42,037 bases of DNA from Pseudomonas fuscovaginae SE-1 (GCF_000364705.1 NZ_AQOH01000082.1:1-42037), one strand, 5' to 3'. Shown: positions 1 through 7,683, counted from the stretch's first letter. The notes: generated by a model not told the origin, from the letters alone. Numbers and translations are program-made.

Positions 1-130
1 GGTCCTGGAACTCGGCACGATCACGCTTGAAGCCGGTGGTCGAGACGTTGGCCAGGTTGTTGGAAATGGTGGTCAGGTTGGTGTCTTGCGCCGCCAAACC
101 TGTTTTTGCAACCCATAGAGCCGGAAGCAT
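1..130 (-). CDS. flgG: flagellar distal rod protein FlgG (N-terminal part only)
   Basis: The minus strand from base 130 reads [19 protein letters not shown] and continues with the [14 protein letters not shown] motif that opens axial rod and hook proteins. FlgG forms the distal rod that crosses the periplasm. The gene runs off the window at base 1, so only 43 residues are visible. It follows flgF by 46 bases on the same strand, the usual flgF-flgG order, so the two are almost certainly co-transcribed from the promoter upstream of flgF. The gap holds a plausible ribosome site (AAGGAGAA) shortly before the ATG. Confidence 0.93.
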   Translation of the reverse strand, partial: MLPALWVAKTGLAAQDTNLTTISNNLANVSTTGFKRDRAEFQD

Positions 131-176
131 TCTGTTCTCCTTCGCGCGCCTGTTTTACGGCGCTACGTTGTGGTGA

Positions 177-917
177 TTAGCTGATCTGCAAGACCCGAGC
201 CATTGCCTGGTCATCGTCTTTCGCGGTGTTCATCATCTTGACATGCAGTTCGAACTGCTTGGACAGGGCCAGCACCGCGGTCATCTCTTCGACGGCATTG
301 ACGTTGCTCGCCTCGAGGAAACCCGACTCCAGCTTGACGCTGGCATCGACGGGGGCCGCCTGGCCGTCCTTGGTGTGGATCATGCCGTCCAGGCCCTTGG
401 TCATGTTCTTGATATCGGGCTTGACCAGCTTGATGCGGTCGACCACGGCCACCACTCGCGGCCCCTCGCCCATCGAGCGGATGCTGATGGTGCCGTCCTG
501 CCCCACCTCGATCTTCGATTCGGGCGGCACGGCGATCGGGCCGGCGTTGCCCATCACCGGCATGCCGTTGCCGGCACGCAACACGCCCAGCGCGTCAATA
601 TTCATGCTCGCGGTGCGCACATAGGCTTCGCCACCGTCAGGGGTCTGCACCGCCATCCAACCGTCGCCGCCCACGGCCACGTCAAGATCGCGGCCGGTCT
701 GCTGCATCGCGCCCGGCGAAAAATCGGTTGCCGGCCGCTCGGACATGGCAAACGCACGCGCCGGAAAGACGTCACCGAACACCGGCATCGAACGCGCCTG
801 TTCCAGGTCACGCTGGAAACCGCTGGTAGAGATGTTCGCCAGGTTGTTGGCATGCGCCTTTTGCGCCAGGGCGTTCTGGCTGGCGCCGGTCATTGCCACG
901 TAAAGGTACTTGTCCAC
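177..917 (-). CDS. flgF: flagellar proximal rod protein FlgF
   Basis: The product has about 246 residues and is a rod protein of the flagellar basal body, exported by the flagellar type III system. The N-terminus carries the family motif ANNLANISTSGFQRD. The C-terminus has the heptad-like end with SGFLEASNVNAVEEM, which packs against the N-terminus in the rod. I chose the GTG at 915-917 (VDKYLYVAMTG) because it is preceded by AAGAGGAAAG at good distance and matches the usual FlgF start; the longer open frame to 953 has no such site. It is the first gene of the flgF-flgG unit and is divergent from the oxygenase gene at 1248. A sigma54-type promoter lies at 974-989. Confidence 0.93.
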   Translation of the reverse strand: MDKYLYVAMTGASQNALAQKAHANNLANISTSGFQRDLEQARSMPVFGDVFPARAFAMSERPATDFSPGAMQQTGRDLDVAVGGDGWMAVQTPDGGEAYVRTASMNIDALGVLRAGNGMPVMGNAGPIAVPPESKIEVGQDGTISIRSMGEGPRVVAVVDRIKLVKPDIKNMTKGLDGMIHTKDGQAAPVDASVKLESGFLEASNVNAVEEMTAVLALSKQFELHVKMMNTAKDDDQAMARVLQIS

Positions 918-973
918 AGTCTTTCCTCTTGCTGACAGGCGTTTGCCGCCCACCGCTGTACGGCGAGAGGCTT

Positions 974-989
974 AGCAATTTCTGCACCA
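974..989 (-). promoter_or_regulatory. candidate sigma54 (-24/-12) promoter for flgF
   Basis: On the minus strand the bases read TGGTGCAGAAATTGCT. The GG and GC dinucleotides have the exact spacing of the sigma54 consensus TGGCACG-N4-TTGCW, with the full TTGCT at -12. About 9 of 12 conserved positions match; the -24 half is degenerate after the GG. The predicted start lies near 962, giving a leader of about 45 bases to the flgF GTG. Flagellar rod operons of Pseudomonas are known to use RpoN with FleQ/FleR, so the position makes sense. Confidence 0.55.
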
Positions 990-1149
990 ACATTGATACA
1001 AGAGCGGGCAGACCCAAGCCGGCCGGGCTTGCGAGGATAAAAAGGCGCTGGCGAGGCCTTGAGGCAGAGACGAAAAAACGGCGGACTCATGCCGCTAGCG
1101 GCAAGTACCGGTCAGTTGGCACCGCGCCCACCTTCTCCACTGCGGGTTC

Positions 1150-1165
1150 GGGAACGGACCTTGCA
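1150..1165 (+). promoter_or_regulatory. candidate sigma54 (-24/-12) promoter for the oxygenase/methyltransferase operon
   Basis: The plus strand reads GGGAACGGACCTTGCA. Aligned to TGGCACG-N4-TTGCW it matches at about 10 of 12 conserved positions, including GG, the ACG after it, and a perfect TTGCA, with correct GG-to-GC spacing. Transcription would start near 1176, about 70 bases before the GTG of the first gene. The intergenic stretch 918-1247 (330 bases) holds this element and the opposing flgF promoter; I see no other gene in it. Confidence 0.5.
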
Positions 1166-1247
1166 AGCCAACGCACCAAGTGACTGATTTCAGTTTGCCG
1201 AGGTACGGCCGACACCTAGATCAGCCAAAGCACTCGGGAGGGCTACC

Positions 1248-2114
1248 GTGAACCTGTACATCAATCAGTTGCAGAAAAAGGCCGACTTCAAGGAAGCCAT
1301 CTATTGCGGAGCGGTATTCCTGGATACCAACCTGGCGACGACCAGGCAACTCTGCGGATTCGCCCAGGAGAGCATCACGTCGGCCTTCGACGGTGAAACC
1401 GATCACCAGTCCCTGCACAAGATGATGCCGGTCGAGGAATTCGTCGCCCGGGTGACCCGCCTCAAGGGCCAGTTCACCAACAGCCAGCGCGTCAAGGACC
1501 TGATCCTTGGTTTCATTCACGAGCTGGGCCTCGACCCGCGCGAGTACATCTTCGATGTACCACGCCTGCGCGTCGTGCCCAACTACAACTACCTGCACGC
1601 TGGTGTCAGCTACGCCTACAAGCCGCACCGTGACACCTGGTACGGCAGCGTCGACTGTCAGATCAACACCTGGATGCCGGTCTACACCATCGCGCCGGAA
1701 CAGACCATGATGATCAATGCTGCGTACTTCGAGAAGCCGGTGGCCAATACCTCGAAGGACTGGAGCCTGAACGACTGGATCAACAACCAGCGGCACAAGG
1801 CCAAGGACAACCTGACCGAAGAGGTTCGCGTTCACCCGGTTCCCACGGGCGACATCGACGGTTCTTCAGAAATGCGCATCGCTGCCAACACCGGCGAAAT
1901 GCTGACCTTTTCCGGCTCGCACCTGCACGGCACCGTAGCCAACTTCACCGACCGCACCCGTTTCAGCGTCGACTTCCGCCTGATGCACCTCGACGACCTG
2001 CGCAACAATCGCGGCGCTCCAAACGTCGACAGCGCCTGTCCGGACGTCGGCGCCGGCTTCAAAGACTACTTCCACGCCCACGACTTCTCGAATTTCCAAG
2101 GAATCTCACAATGA
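1248..2114 (+). CDS. 2-oxoglutarate/Fe(II)-dependent oxygenase family protein
   Basis: This is a 288-residue soluble protein, predicted cytoplasmic. It shows the double-stranded beta-helix metal set of 2OG/Fe(II) oxygenases: H127-R-D129 (HRDTWYG), a distal histidine in SGSHLHGT (H225 or H227, the latter better spaced), and R238 in DRTRFSVDFR as likely 2OG carboxylate ligand. The overall pattern resembles phytanoyl-CoA dioxygenase-like hydroxylases. The start is a GTG preceded by GGGAGGG. Its TGA overlaps the ATG of the methyltransferase gene (ATGA), so the two are translationally coupled. It is divergent from flgF and has its own sigma54-like promoter at 1150. The substrate is unknown. A role in modifying a flagellar glycan or another small molecule is inference from the neighbourhood. 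Confidence 0.75.
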   Translation: MNLYINQLQKKADFKEAIYCGAVFLDTNLATTRQLCGFAQESITSAFDGETDHQSLHKMMPVEEFVARVTRLKGQFTNSQRVKDLILGFIHELGLDPREYIFDVPRLRVVPNYNYLHAGVSYAYKPHRDTWYGSVDCQINTWMPVYTIAPEQTMMINAAYFEKPVANTSKDWSLNDWINNQRHKAKDNLTEEVRVHPVPTGDIDGSSEMRIAANTGEMLTFSGSHLHGTVANFTDRTRFSVDFRLMHLDDLRNNRGAPNVDSACPDVGAGFKDYFHAHDFSNFQGISQ

Positions 2115-2833
2115 CCAAGCGCCGCCTCACGCCTGCCGAAGCCCAGTACAACGAAACCCGCGCAGGCGTACTCAAGCGGGTCGATGCCGAGTACGTGGCC
2201 GATGCGCCATTCGTATTCGCCAACCGCATCAACGTGACCGCCGCGCTGTCGCGCATGGAGCTGTTCAAGAAAGTCATGGACATCCCCGGCGCCATCGTCG
2301 AGTGCGGCGTGTACAAGGGCAACTCGCTGATGCTCTACATGCACCTGTCGATGATCCTCGAACCTTATGCGATCAACCGCTCGATCATCGGTTTCGACAC
2401 CTTCGAAGGCTTCACCAGCATCAACAAGGACGAAGACCCGGCCGACATCAACGAGACCATGTTCTCCGATACCGACCAGTCGCTGATCCAGGAGATGATC
2501 GACGCCAACGACCTGCTGCGTCCGGTCAACCGCATCCCGCGCTGCGAGCTGGTCAAGGGCGACATCTGCAAGACCGTGCCGGAGTTCGTCAAGAGCCGTC
2601 CGGACCTGGTCGTGGCGATGCTGATCCTCGACACCGACCTGTACGAGCCGACCAAGGTCGCCCTGGAAACCTTCCTGCCGTACATGCCCAAGGGTGCCAT
2701 CGTGGTGCTCGACGAAGTCGCCTACCGCAACTTCCCGGGCGAAACCAAGGCCCTGCGCGAAGTGTTCGACCTGAACAAGATCGAGCTCAAGCGTCTGCCG
2801 TTCGACTCGTGCGTGGGCTACTTCCACATCTGA
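2111..2833 (+). CDS. TylF/MycF-type SAM-dependent O-methyltransferase
   Basis: This 240-residue protein is a class I methyltransferase of the TylF/MycF (macrocin O-methyltransferase) family. Visible are SAM motif I VECGVYKGNS (63-72), the family signature GFDTFEGF (94-101), LDTDLYEPT (173-181) whose aspartates may hold Mg2+, and VLDEVAY (199-205) where family members usually have a DD pair. Members methylate sugar hydroxyls or related acceptors and are often found with glycan or natural-product genes. The start overlaps the preceding oxygenase gene by four bases, and AAGGAATC lies upstream. The nearest genes are flgF (divergent) and phhR (opposite strand), so the two-gene unit stands alone. 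Acceptor unknown. Confidence 0.85.
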   Translation: MTKRRLTPAEAQYNETRAGVLKRVDAEYVADAPFVFANRINVTAALSRMELFKKVMDIPGAIVECGVYKGNSLMLYMHLSMILEPYAINRSIIGFDTFEGFTSINKDEDPADINETMFSDTDQSLIQEMIDANDLLRPVNRIPRCELVKGDICKTVPEFVKSRPDLVVAMLILDTDLYEPTKVALETFLPYMPKGAIVVLDEVAYRNFPGETKALREVFDLNKIELKRLPFDSCVGYFHI

Positions 2834-2844
2834 TCGACGCCGCC

Positions 2845-2868
2845 GGCCCTGATCCCCGCATCAGGGCC
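2845..2868 (+). terminator. GC hairpin after the methyltransferase gene
   Basis: A 9-bp perfect stem, GGCCCTGAT at 2845-2853 pairing with ATCAGGGCC at 2860-2868 around a 6-base loop, sits 12 bases after the stop codon. No run of T follows, so it may be a weak terminator or an mRNA 3'-end stabiliser. Confidence 0.45.
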
Positions 2869-2870
2869 CC

Positions 2871-2960
2871 GTAGGAGCCGGCTTGCTGGCGACGGCGTCC
2901 TGACAATCGACATCGCAGGCGCCTGGTTGGACGCTATCACCAGCAAGCCGGCTCCCACAA
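2871..2960. repeat. REP pair (inverted)
   Basis: GTAGGAGCCGGCTTGCTGGC at 2871-2890 and its inverted partner CAGCAAGCCGGCTCCCAC at 2941-2958 flank about 50 bases. This is the typical Pseudomonas REP doublet. A second copy with nearly the same arms lies at 39301-39390. Confidence 0.8.
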
Positions 2961-2969
2961 AATGGACGG

Positions 2970-3005
2970 CCCCCAAGAAGTTGGAAACCCATCCAACCTT
3001 GGGGG
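2970..3005 (-). terminator. candidate terminator of phhR
   Basis: CCCCCAAG (2970-2977) pairs with CTTGGGGG (2998-3005), and inside this GTTGG (2980-2984) pairs with CCAAC (2993-2997), separated by a 2-base bulge. It lies 19 bases past the phhR stop on the minus strand. Only a short ATTTTGT follows, so termination strength is uncertain. Confidence 0.45.
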
Positions 3006-3024
3006 CAGCCCAAAAGCATGCCTG

Positions 3025-4581
3025 CTATTCCTCCTTGAGCACCTCATAGGCCCTGAGCTTGTTGGCGATGGTGGTGTGCGACACGCCCAGCCGCTTGCCC
3101 AGCAAGCGGCTGCTCGGATGCTCCGAATACAGCCGCTCCAGCACCGCCTTCTCGAACCGCCCGACGATTTCGTCCAACCCGCCCTCCAGGGAAAAATCCC
3201 CCAGCGGCTGGCGCACGCCGTAGTCCGGCAGGCGGATATGCTCGGCCCTGACCAGGCCGCCATCGCACAACGACACCGCCTGGAACAGCACGTTTTCCAG
3301 TTGGCGAACATTGCCCGGCCAGTGGTAATGACTCAGCCGCTCCATCGCCGCCGGTGCCAGCTTCGGCAACGGGCAACCGATCTGCCGACTGGCCTGGTCG
3401 AGGAAATGCTCCACCAGCGGAGTCAGGCCATCCAGACATTCGCGCAACGGCGGAATATGCAGCGACAGCACATTGAGCCGGTGATACAGGTCCTGACGAA
3501 ACTCGCCGCGGGCGCACAGTTCCGACAGATCGACCTGGGTCGCACAGATCACCCGCACGTCCAGGTAGACTTCCTCGTCGCTGCCGACCCGCCGGAAGCC
3601 GCCATCCTGAAGGAAGCGCAGCAGCTTGGCCTGCAGCCGCGGGCTCATCTCCCCCACGCCATCCAGAAACAACGTGCCCCCGGCCGTCAGTTCCAGCAGG
3701 CCGAGCTTGCCCTCGGCCCGGGCGCCTTCGAACGCCCCGGGACCGTAGCCGAACAGCTCGGTCTCGGCCATCGACTCCGGCAAGCCGGCGCAGTTGAGTG
3801 CCATCAAGGGAGCCTGGCCGCGCGGACTGGCCAGGTGGCAGGCCCGCGCCAACAGTTCCTTGCCGGTACCGGTTTCGCCCTCGATCAGCAGCGGCGCATC
3901 CAGTGGCGCCATGCGCCGGGCCTCGCGGACCACCGCCGCCATCACCCGTGAGCTCTGGAAGATACTGTCGAAGCCGCGCAGCTCCTGCTTGCGCACGTTG
4001 TAGATCCGTTCACCGACCTGATCGGCCCGGTGCAACGTCAAAACCGCGCCGGCCATGGCCTCGCTGTCCTCATGCTCGGGCTGCAGCGGCGCGATATCCG
4101 CCAGAAACACGTCACCCTTGACCTTCACCCGCAGACCATTGATCCGCGACTTGTTGCTGCGCACCAGCTCCGGCAGGTCGAAATCCGGCGCGTAACGGGA
4201 CAGGGCAATCCCCGGCACCTCGTCGACCCGCACCCCGAGCAACTGCGCCGCCGCCCGGTTCGCCGCGACGATGCAGCCACCCATATCGATGGACAGCACC
4301 GGAAACTCCAGCGCACCCAGCAAGGCATTGAGTTCCATATGCCGACGCTCGCTGGGCATCAGCCCGACCCGCTTCACGCCAAACACCCCGGCAATCGTCT
4401 CGAACCTCGGCCGCAAGGCCTGGAACTGCAGGTTGATCAGGTTCGGACAATGCAGGTAGATCGCATTGCCCTGGTCGCCACCGACCTCGCCCCGGGCCAC
4501 GTTGATGCCGTAGTCCACCAGCAGGTTGAGGATGTCGCGGAGGATGCCGATGCGGTTCTGGCAGTGCACTTTGATACGCAT
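3025..4581 (-). CDS. phhR: sigma70-type aromatic amino acid regulator PhhR (TyrR family)
   Basis: 518 residues, the usual PhhR length. Domains in order: ACT domain (about 1-70), PAS domain (about 80-190), AAA+ domain (about 205-430) with Walker A GETGTGKE (235-242), Walker B GGTLFLDGVGE (301-311) and sensor region DLYHRLN, then a Fis-like HTH (about 490-515). The loop that is GAFTGA in sigma54 activators is GAFEGA here (282-287), which fits the TyrR/PhhR group that works with sigma70. I chose the ATG at 4579-4581 (MRIKVHCQ) because the ACT domain begins there; the frame stays open upstream to 4761 without family similarity. PhhR senses phenylalanine/tyrosine and activates phhABC and related genes. 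It is divergent from phhA, with TyrR-type boxes between them. Confidence 0.95.
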   Translation of the reverse strand: MRIKVHCQNRIGILRDILNLLVDYGINVARGEVGGDQGNAIYLHCPNLINLQFQALRPRFETIAGVFGVKRVGLMPSERRHMELNALLGALEFPVLSIDMGGCIVAANRAAAQLLGVRVDEVPGIALSRYAPDFDLPELVRSNKSRINGLRVKVKGDVFLADIAPLQPEHEDSEAMAGAVLTLHRADQVGERIYNVRKQELRGFDSIFQSSRVMAAVVREARRMAPLDAPLLIEGETGTGKELLARACHLASPRGQAPLMALNCAGLPESMAETELFGYGPGAFEGARAEGKLGLLELTAGGTLFLDGVGEMSPRLQAKLLRFLQDGGFRRVGSDEEVYLDVRVICATQVDLSELCARGEFRQDLYHRLNVLSLHIPPLRECLDGLTPLVEHFLDQASRQIGCPLPKLAPAAMERLSHYHWPGNVRQLENVLFQAVSLCDGGLVRAEHIRLPDYGVRQPLGDFSLEGGLDEIVGRFEKAVLERLYSEHPSSRLLGKRLGVSHTTIANKLRAYEVLKEE

Positions 4582-4689
4582 GAAAAAAGCCCGGGAAGGT
4601 GATCGGGACTGCTCGAGGGACCGAAACCGCCACCCAGAGGGGTTTGGCGAGGGCGGGCCGACAACTTTTTGGGTTGCGCCGCAGTTTTT

Positions 4690-4707
4690 CGTAAAGATTA
4701 CGTGACA
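4690..4707. promoter_or_regulatory. weak TyrR/PhhR-type box
   Basis: CGTAAAGATTACGTGACA matches TGTAAA-N6-TTTACA at 9 of 12 positions. It lies 108 bases upstream of the phhR start and 73 bases from the better box at 4763. Both share the core GATTAC. Confidence 0.4.
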
Positions 4708-4762
4708 GCCCTCCACAAAACCAGCCTGGAAAAATGCCGACCGCCGGGCACAAGTCGACATT

Positions 4763-4780
4763 TGTAACGATTACTTTACA
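4763..4780. promoter_or_regulatory. strong TyrR/PhhR-type box upstream of phhA
   Basis: TGTAACGATTACTTTACA matches TGTAAA-N6-TTTACA at 11 of 12 positions. It is centred about 130 bases upstream of the phhA ATG and between the divergent genes, as expected for a PhhR activation site. The 320-base intergenic region also contains AGGCAC at 4853, a -24-like half without a proper -12 partner. Confidence 0.65.
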
Positions 4781-4902
4781 GGAAAAGCCCGCTTCCCCCG
4801 CTTTCAATGCCCACCGGCCCGGTGCATTCCCTGCCAGGGCGGATCAACACTTAGGCACAACGCTGGACATAACAAGAACGATCCCTCTAGCAGGAGAGCT
4901 GT

Positions 4903-5688
4903 ATGAAACAGACGCAATACGTGGCCCGCGAGCCCGATGCGCATGGGTTTATCGACTACCCGGCCGCCGAGCACGCGGTGTGGAACACCCTGATCACCCG
5001 GCAGATGAAAGTGATCGAGGGGCGTGCCTGCCAGGAGTACCTGGACGGTATCGAGAAGCTCGGCCTGCCCCATGACCGGATTCCACAACTGGGCGAAATC
5101 AATGCCGTGCTGGCGGCGACCACCGGCTGGCAGGTGGCCCGGGTGCCGGCCCTGATCCCCTTCCAGACCTTCTTCGAACTGCTGGCCAACAAACAGTTTC
5201 CGGTGGCCACCTTCATTCGCACCGAGGAAGAACTGGACTATCTGCAGGAACCGGACATCTTTCACGAGATCTTCGGCCACTGCCCGCTGCTGACCAACCC
5301 CTGGTTCGCCGAATTCACCCACACCTACGGCAAGCTCGGTCTGAAGGCCACCAAGGAGCAGCGGGTATACCTGGCGCGGTTGTACTGGATGACCATCGAA
5401 TTCGGCCTGGTCGATACCCCGCAAGGTCGACGCATCTACGGCGGCGGTATCCTCTCCTCGCCGAAGGAGACGGTCTACAGCCTGTCCGGCGAACCCGAGC
5501 ACCAGCCGTTCGACCCGCTGGAAGCCATGCGCACCCCCTATCGCATCGACATCCTGCAGCCGGTGTACTTCGCGCTGCCGGAGCTCAAGCGCTTGTTCGA
5601 CCTGGCCCACGAAGACATCATGGGCCTGGTCGAACAAGCCATGCAGTTGGGCCTGCATACCCCCAAGTTCCCGCCCAAGGCCGCTTGA
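4903..5688 (+). CDS. phhA: phenylalanine 4-monooxygenase
   Basis: 261 residues, the size of bacterial single-domain phenylalanine hydroxylases. It converts phenylalanine to tyrosine with tetrahydropterin and O2 in the cytoplasm. The iron site is visible as H121 and H126 in DIFHEIFGH, with E166 in TIEFGLV. The start ATG is preceded by CAGGAGAG. It is the first gene of phhABC; PhhB regenerates the pterin and PhhC transaminates the tyrosine formed. The PhhR box at 4763 implies induction by aromatic amino acids. Confidence 0.97.
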   Translation: MKQTQYVAREPDAHGFIDYPAAEHAVWNTLITRQMKVIEGRACQEYLDGIEKLGLPHDRIPQLGEINAVLAATTGWQVARVPALIPFQTFFELLANKQFPVATFIRTEEELDYLQEPDIFHEIFGHCPLLTNPWFAEFTHTYGKLGLKATKEQRVYLARLYWMTIEFGLVDTPQGRRIYGGGILSSPKETVYSLSGEPEHQPFDPLEAMRTPYRIDILQPVYFALPELKRLFDLAHEDIMGLVEQAMQLGLHTPKFPPKAA

Positions 5689-5724
5689 CCCGCGACCTTC
5701 GGCCATACCCCATAGCCCTCGCGC

Positions 5725-5744
5725 CGATACCGGAACCGGTATCG
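5725..5744 (+). other. perfect hairpin in the phhA-phhB gap
   Basis: CGATACCGG and CCGGTATCG form a 9-bp perfect inverted repeat with a 2-base centre, inside the 100-base gap between phhA and phhB. There is no T run. It may stabilise the phhA end of the message or tune expression of phhB relative to phhA. Confidence 0.5.
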
Positions 5745-5788
5745 CCGAGGGGCGTGCAACGAACAAGAACGACAGACAGGAATACACC

Positions 5789-6145
5789 ATGACCACCCTC
5801 ACCCAAGCCCATTGCGAAGCCTGCCGCGCCGATGCCCCACAGGTCAGCGACGAGGAACTGCCGGTACTGCTGCGGCAGATTCCGGACTGGAATATCGAAG
5901 TTCGCGACGGCATCATGCAGTTGGAGAAGGTCTACCGCTTCAAGAACTTCCAGTTCGCGCTGGCCTTCACCAACGCCGTCGGCGCCATTTCCGAAGCCGA
6001 AGGCCATCATCCAGGCCTGTTGACCGAGTGGGGCAAAGTCACCGTGACCTGGTGGAGCCACTCCATCAAGGGCCTGCACCGTAACGATTTCATCATGGCG
6101 GCACGCACCGACGAGGTCGGCAAAACCGCCGAGGGCCTTAAATAA
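5789..6145 (+). CDS. phhB: pterin-4a-carbinolamine dehydratase
   Basis: 118 residues. It dehydrates the 4a-hydroxy-tetrahydropterin left by PhhA so that the cofactor can be recycled; in P. aeruginosa it also supports PhhA levels. The family signature is [11 protein letters not shown] (71-81) with H73, H74 and the later H91 (WWSHS) as catalytic histidines. The start ATG is preceded by GACAGGAATAC. Its TAA shares one base with the ATG of phhC, so translation is coupled. Confidence 0.96.
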   Translation: MTTLTQAHCEACRADAPQVSDEELPVLLRQIPDWNIEVRDGIMQLEKVYRFKNFQFALAFTNAVGAISEAEGHHPGLLTEWGKVTVTWWSHSIKGLHRNDFIMAARTDEVGKTAEGLK

Positions 6146-7338
6146 TGCATTTCACCGCCATCGCGCGCGTCCCCGGCGACCCGATCCTCGGTTTGCTGGA
6201 GGCTTATGCCCAGGACCCGAATCCGAACAAGTTCGACCTCGGTGTCGGCGTGTACAAGGACGCCCAGGGCCTGACGCCCATCCTGCAGTCGGTCAAGCTG
6301 GCCGAGCAGAAGCTGGTGGACGGGCAACTGACCAAGTCCTATATCGGCGGCCATGGCGACCTGCGTTTCGGCAGCCTGTTGTGCGAACTGGTGATGGGCA
6401 CGGATTCGCCACTGATCGCCGAGCGCCGGGTCGGTGCTACCCAGACCCCGGGTGGCACCGGCGCCCTGCGCCTGAGCGCGGACTTCATCGCCCAGTGCCT
6501 GCCGGGACGTGGCATCTGGCTGAGCGACCCGACCTGGCCGATCCACGAGACCATCTTCAACGCCGCCGGCCTGAAGATCAGCCACTACCCGTACGTGGGC
6601 GCCGACAACCGCCTGAATGTCGACGGCATGCTCTCGGCACTGGAACAGGCACCGAAAGGCGACGTGGTGCTGCTGCACGCCTGCTGCCACAACCCGACCG
6701 GGTTCGACCTGTCCCATGCCGACTGGCAGCGGGTGCTGGACGTGGTTCGCCGACGGGAACTGCTGCCGCTGATCGACTTCGCCTACCAGGGCTTTGGCGA
6801 CGGCGTCGAGGAGGATGCCTGGGCGGTCCGCCTGTTCGCCAGGGAACTGCCGGAGGTGCTGATCACCAGTTCCTGCTCGAAGAACTTCGGCCTGTACCGC
6901 GAGCGCACCGGTGCCCTGCTGGTCTGCAGCGCCGACGCCGAGAAGCTGGTGGATGTACGCAGCCAACTGGCGGCGGTGGCGCGCAACCTCTGGTCCAACC
7001 CGCCGGATCACGGCGCTGCGGTAGTGCTGACCATCCTCGGCGATGCGCAGTTGAAAAAGCTGTGGGCCGAGGAAGTCGAAGCCATGCGCGCGCGTATCGC
7101 CCAACTGCGCAGCGGCCTGGTCGAAGCACTCGAGCCCCATGGCCTGGCGCAACGCTTTGCCCATATCGGCGTGCAACGCGGGATGTTCTCCTACACCGGC
7201 TTGTCGCCGGCCCAGGTGAAGCGTCTGCGTGACGACTACAGCATCTACATGGTCAGCTCCGGCCGGGCCAACGTCGCCGGTATCGACGCGACCCGCCTGG
7301 ATGCCCTGGCCGAAGCGATCGCGGCGGTCTGCCAGTAA
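6145..7338 (+). CDS. phhC: aromatic amino acid aminotransferase
   Basis: 397 residues, fold type I PLP enzyme of the aspartate/aromatic aminotransferase family. The PLP lysine is K246 in SSCSKNFGLYRERTG; N183 in HNPTG and D211 in DFAYQG hold the cofactor. It transfers the amino group of tyrosine or phenylalanine to 2-oxoglutarate, giving 4-hydroxyphenylpyruvate for the homogentisate route. The start overlaps the phhB stop by one base, which replaces a strong ribosome site. A GC hairpin follows at 7345. Confidence 0.95.
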   Translation: MHFTAIARVPGDPILGLLEAYAQDPNPNKFDLGVGVYKDAQGLTPILQSVKLAEQKLVDGQLTKSYIGGHGDLRFGSLLCELVMGTDSPLIAERRVGATQTPGGTGALRLSADFIAQCLPGRGIWLSDPTWPIHETIFNAAGLKISHYPYVGADNRLNVDGMLSALEQAPKGDVVLLHACCHNPTGFDLSHADWQRVLDVVRRRELLPLIDFAYQGFGDGVEEDAWAVRLFARELPEVLITSSCSKNFGLYRERTGALLVCSADAEKLVDVRSQLAAVARNLWSNPPDHGAAVVLTILGDAQLKKLWAEEVEAMRARIAQLRSGLVEALEPHGLAQRFAHIGVQRGMFSYTGLSPAQVKRLRDDYSIYMVSSGRANVAGIDATRLDALAEAIAAVCQ

Positions 7339-7344
7339 GCCCAT

Positions 7345-7372
7345 GCGCTCCCCTGTCCAGCCCGGGGAGCGC
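7345..7372 (+). terminator. hairpin after phhC
   Basis: GCGCTCCCC (7345-7353) and GGGGAGCGC (7364-7372) form a perfect 9-bp stem with a 10-base loop, 6 bases after the phhC stop. No T run follows. It is probably the end of the phhABC message. Confidence 0.5.
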
Positions 7373-7424
7373 ACCTCGCGTCAGCGGTCGCCCTGCATTT
7401 CGGTGACGAGTGACCCGCCGGCAG

Positions 7425-7443
7425 GAAAGATAAAAAATCTTTC
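7425..7443. promoter_or_regulatory. AT-rich inverted repeat upstream of a small gene
   Basis: GAAAGAT and ATCTTTC are exact inverted copies around AAAAA. The element stands out from the GC-rich surroundings and lies 93 bases upstream of the small gene at 7536. It could be an operator or a promoter-proximal hairpin. Nothing further can be read from it. Confidence 0.35.
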
Positions 7444-7535
7444 TGTCACGTCCAGTGCTGTATCCTGCCCAGGCTTTTTAAAAGCGCGGATCTACCCAGC
7501 GATTTAAAAAACAGACTTTGCAAGGAGTGACGACG

Positions 7536-7667
7536 ATGCACGAAATACCCAACTTCCCCTTCCCGAGCCTGCACGAAACTGAGCAGAAAACCCCGCAGCA
7601 AGCCAGCGCCGAACAGCCTGAAACCAATGAGACGGCCGAAAGCCTGAAGGCCGACAGTAAAGACTGA
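7536..7667 (+). CDS. small hypothetical protein, 43 residues
   Basis: An ATG preceded by a strong CAAGGAGTGACGACG site opens a 43-codon frame starting MHEIPNFPFPSLHE and ending SLKADSKD. The first third is rich in Pro and Phe; the rest is hydrophilic, rich in Glu, Gln and Thr, with no hydrophobic segment, so it is probably small, soluble and partly disordered. I do not recognise a family. It stands between phhC and a second tiny gene on the same strand. The good ribosome site and a following hairpin argue that it is expressed. Confidence 0.6.
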   Translation: MHEIPNFPFPSLHETEQKTPQQASAEQPETNETAESLKADSKD

Positions 7668-7683
7668 AGCCTGTAGAAACTGA

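Noticed and set aside
1160..1180. A second sigma54-like match for flgF on the minus strand (TGGTGCGTTGGCTTGCA)
   Set aside because: GG-to-GC spacing is one base too long; the match at 974-989 has exact spacing and better position.
4853..4868. Sigma54 promoter of phhA
   Set aside because: The -24 AGGCAC is good but the -12 lacks the GC pair, and PhhR has GAFEGA, not GAFTGA.
6007..7374. A 455-codon minus-strand frame opposite phhC
   Set aside because: It has no family features, while PhhC shows a complete aminotransferase active site.
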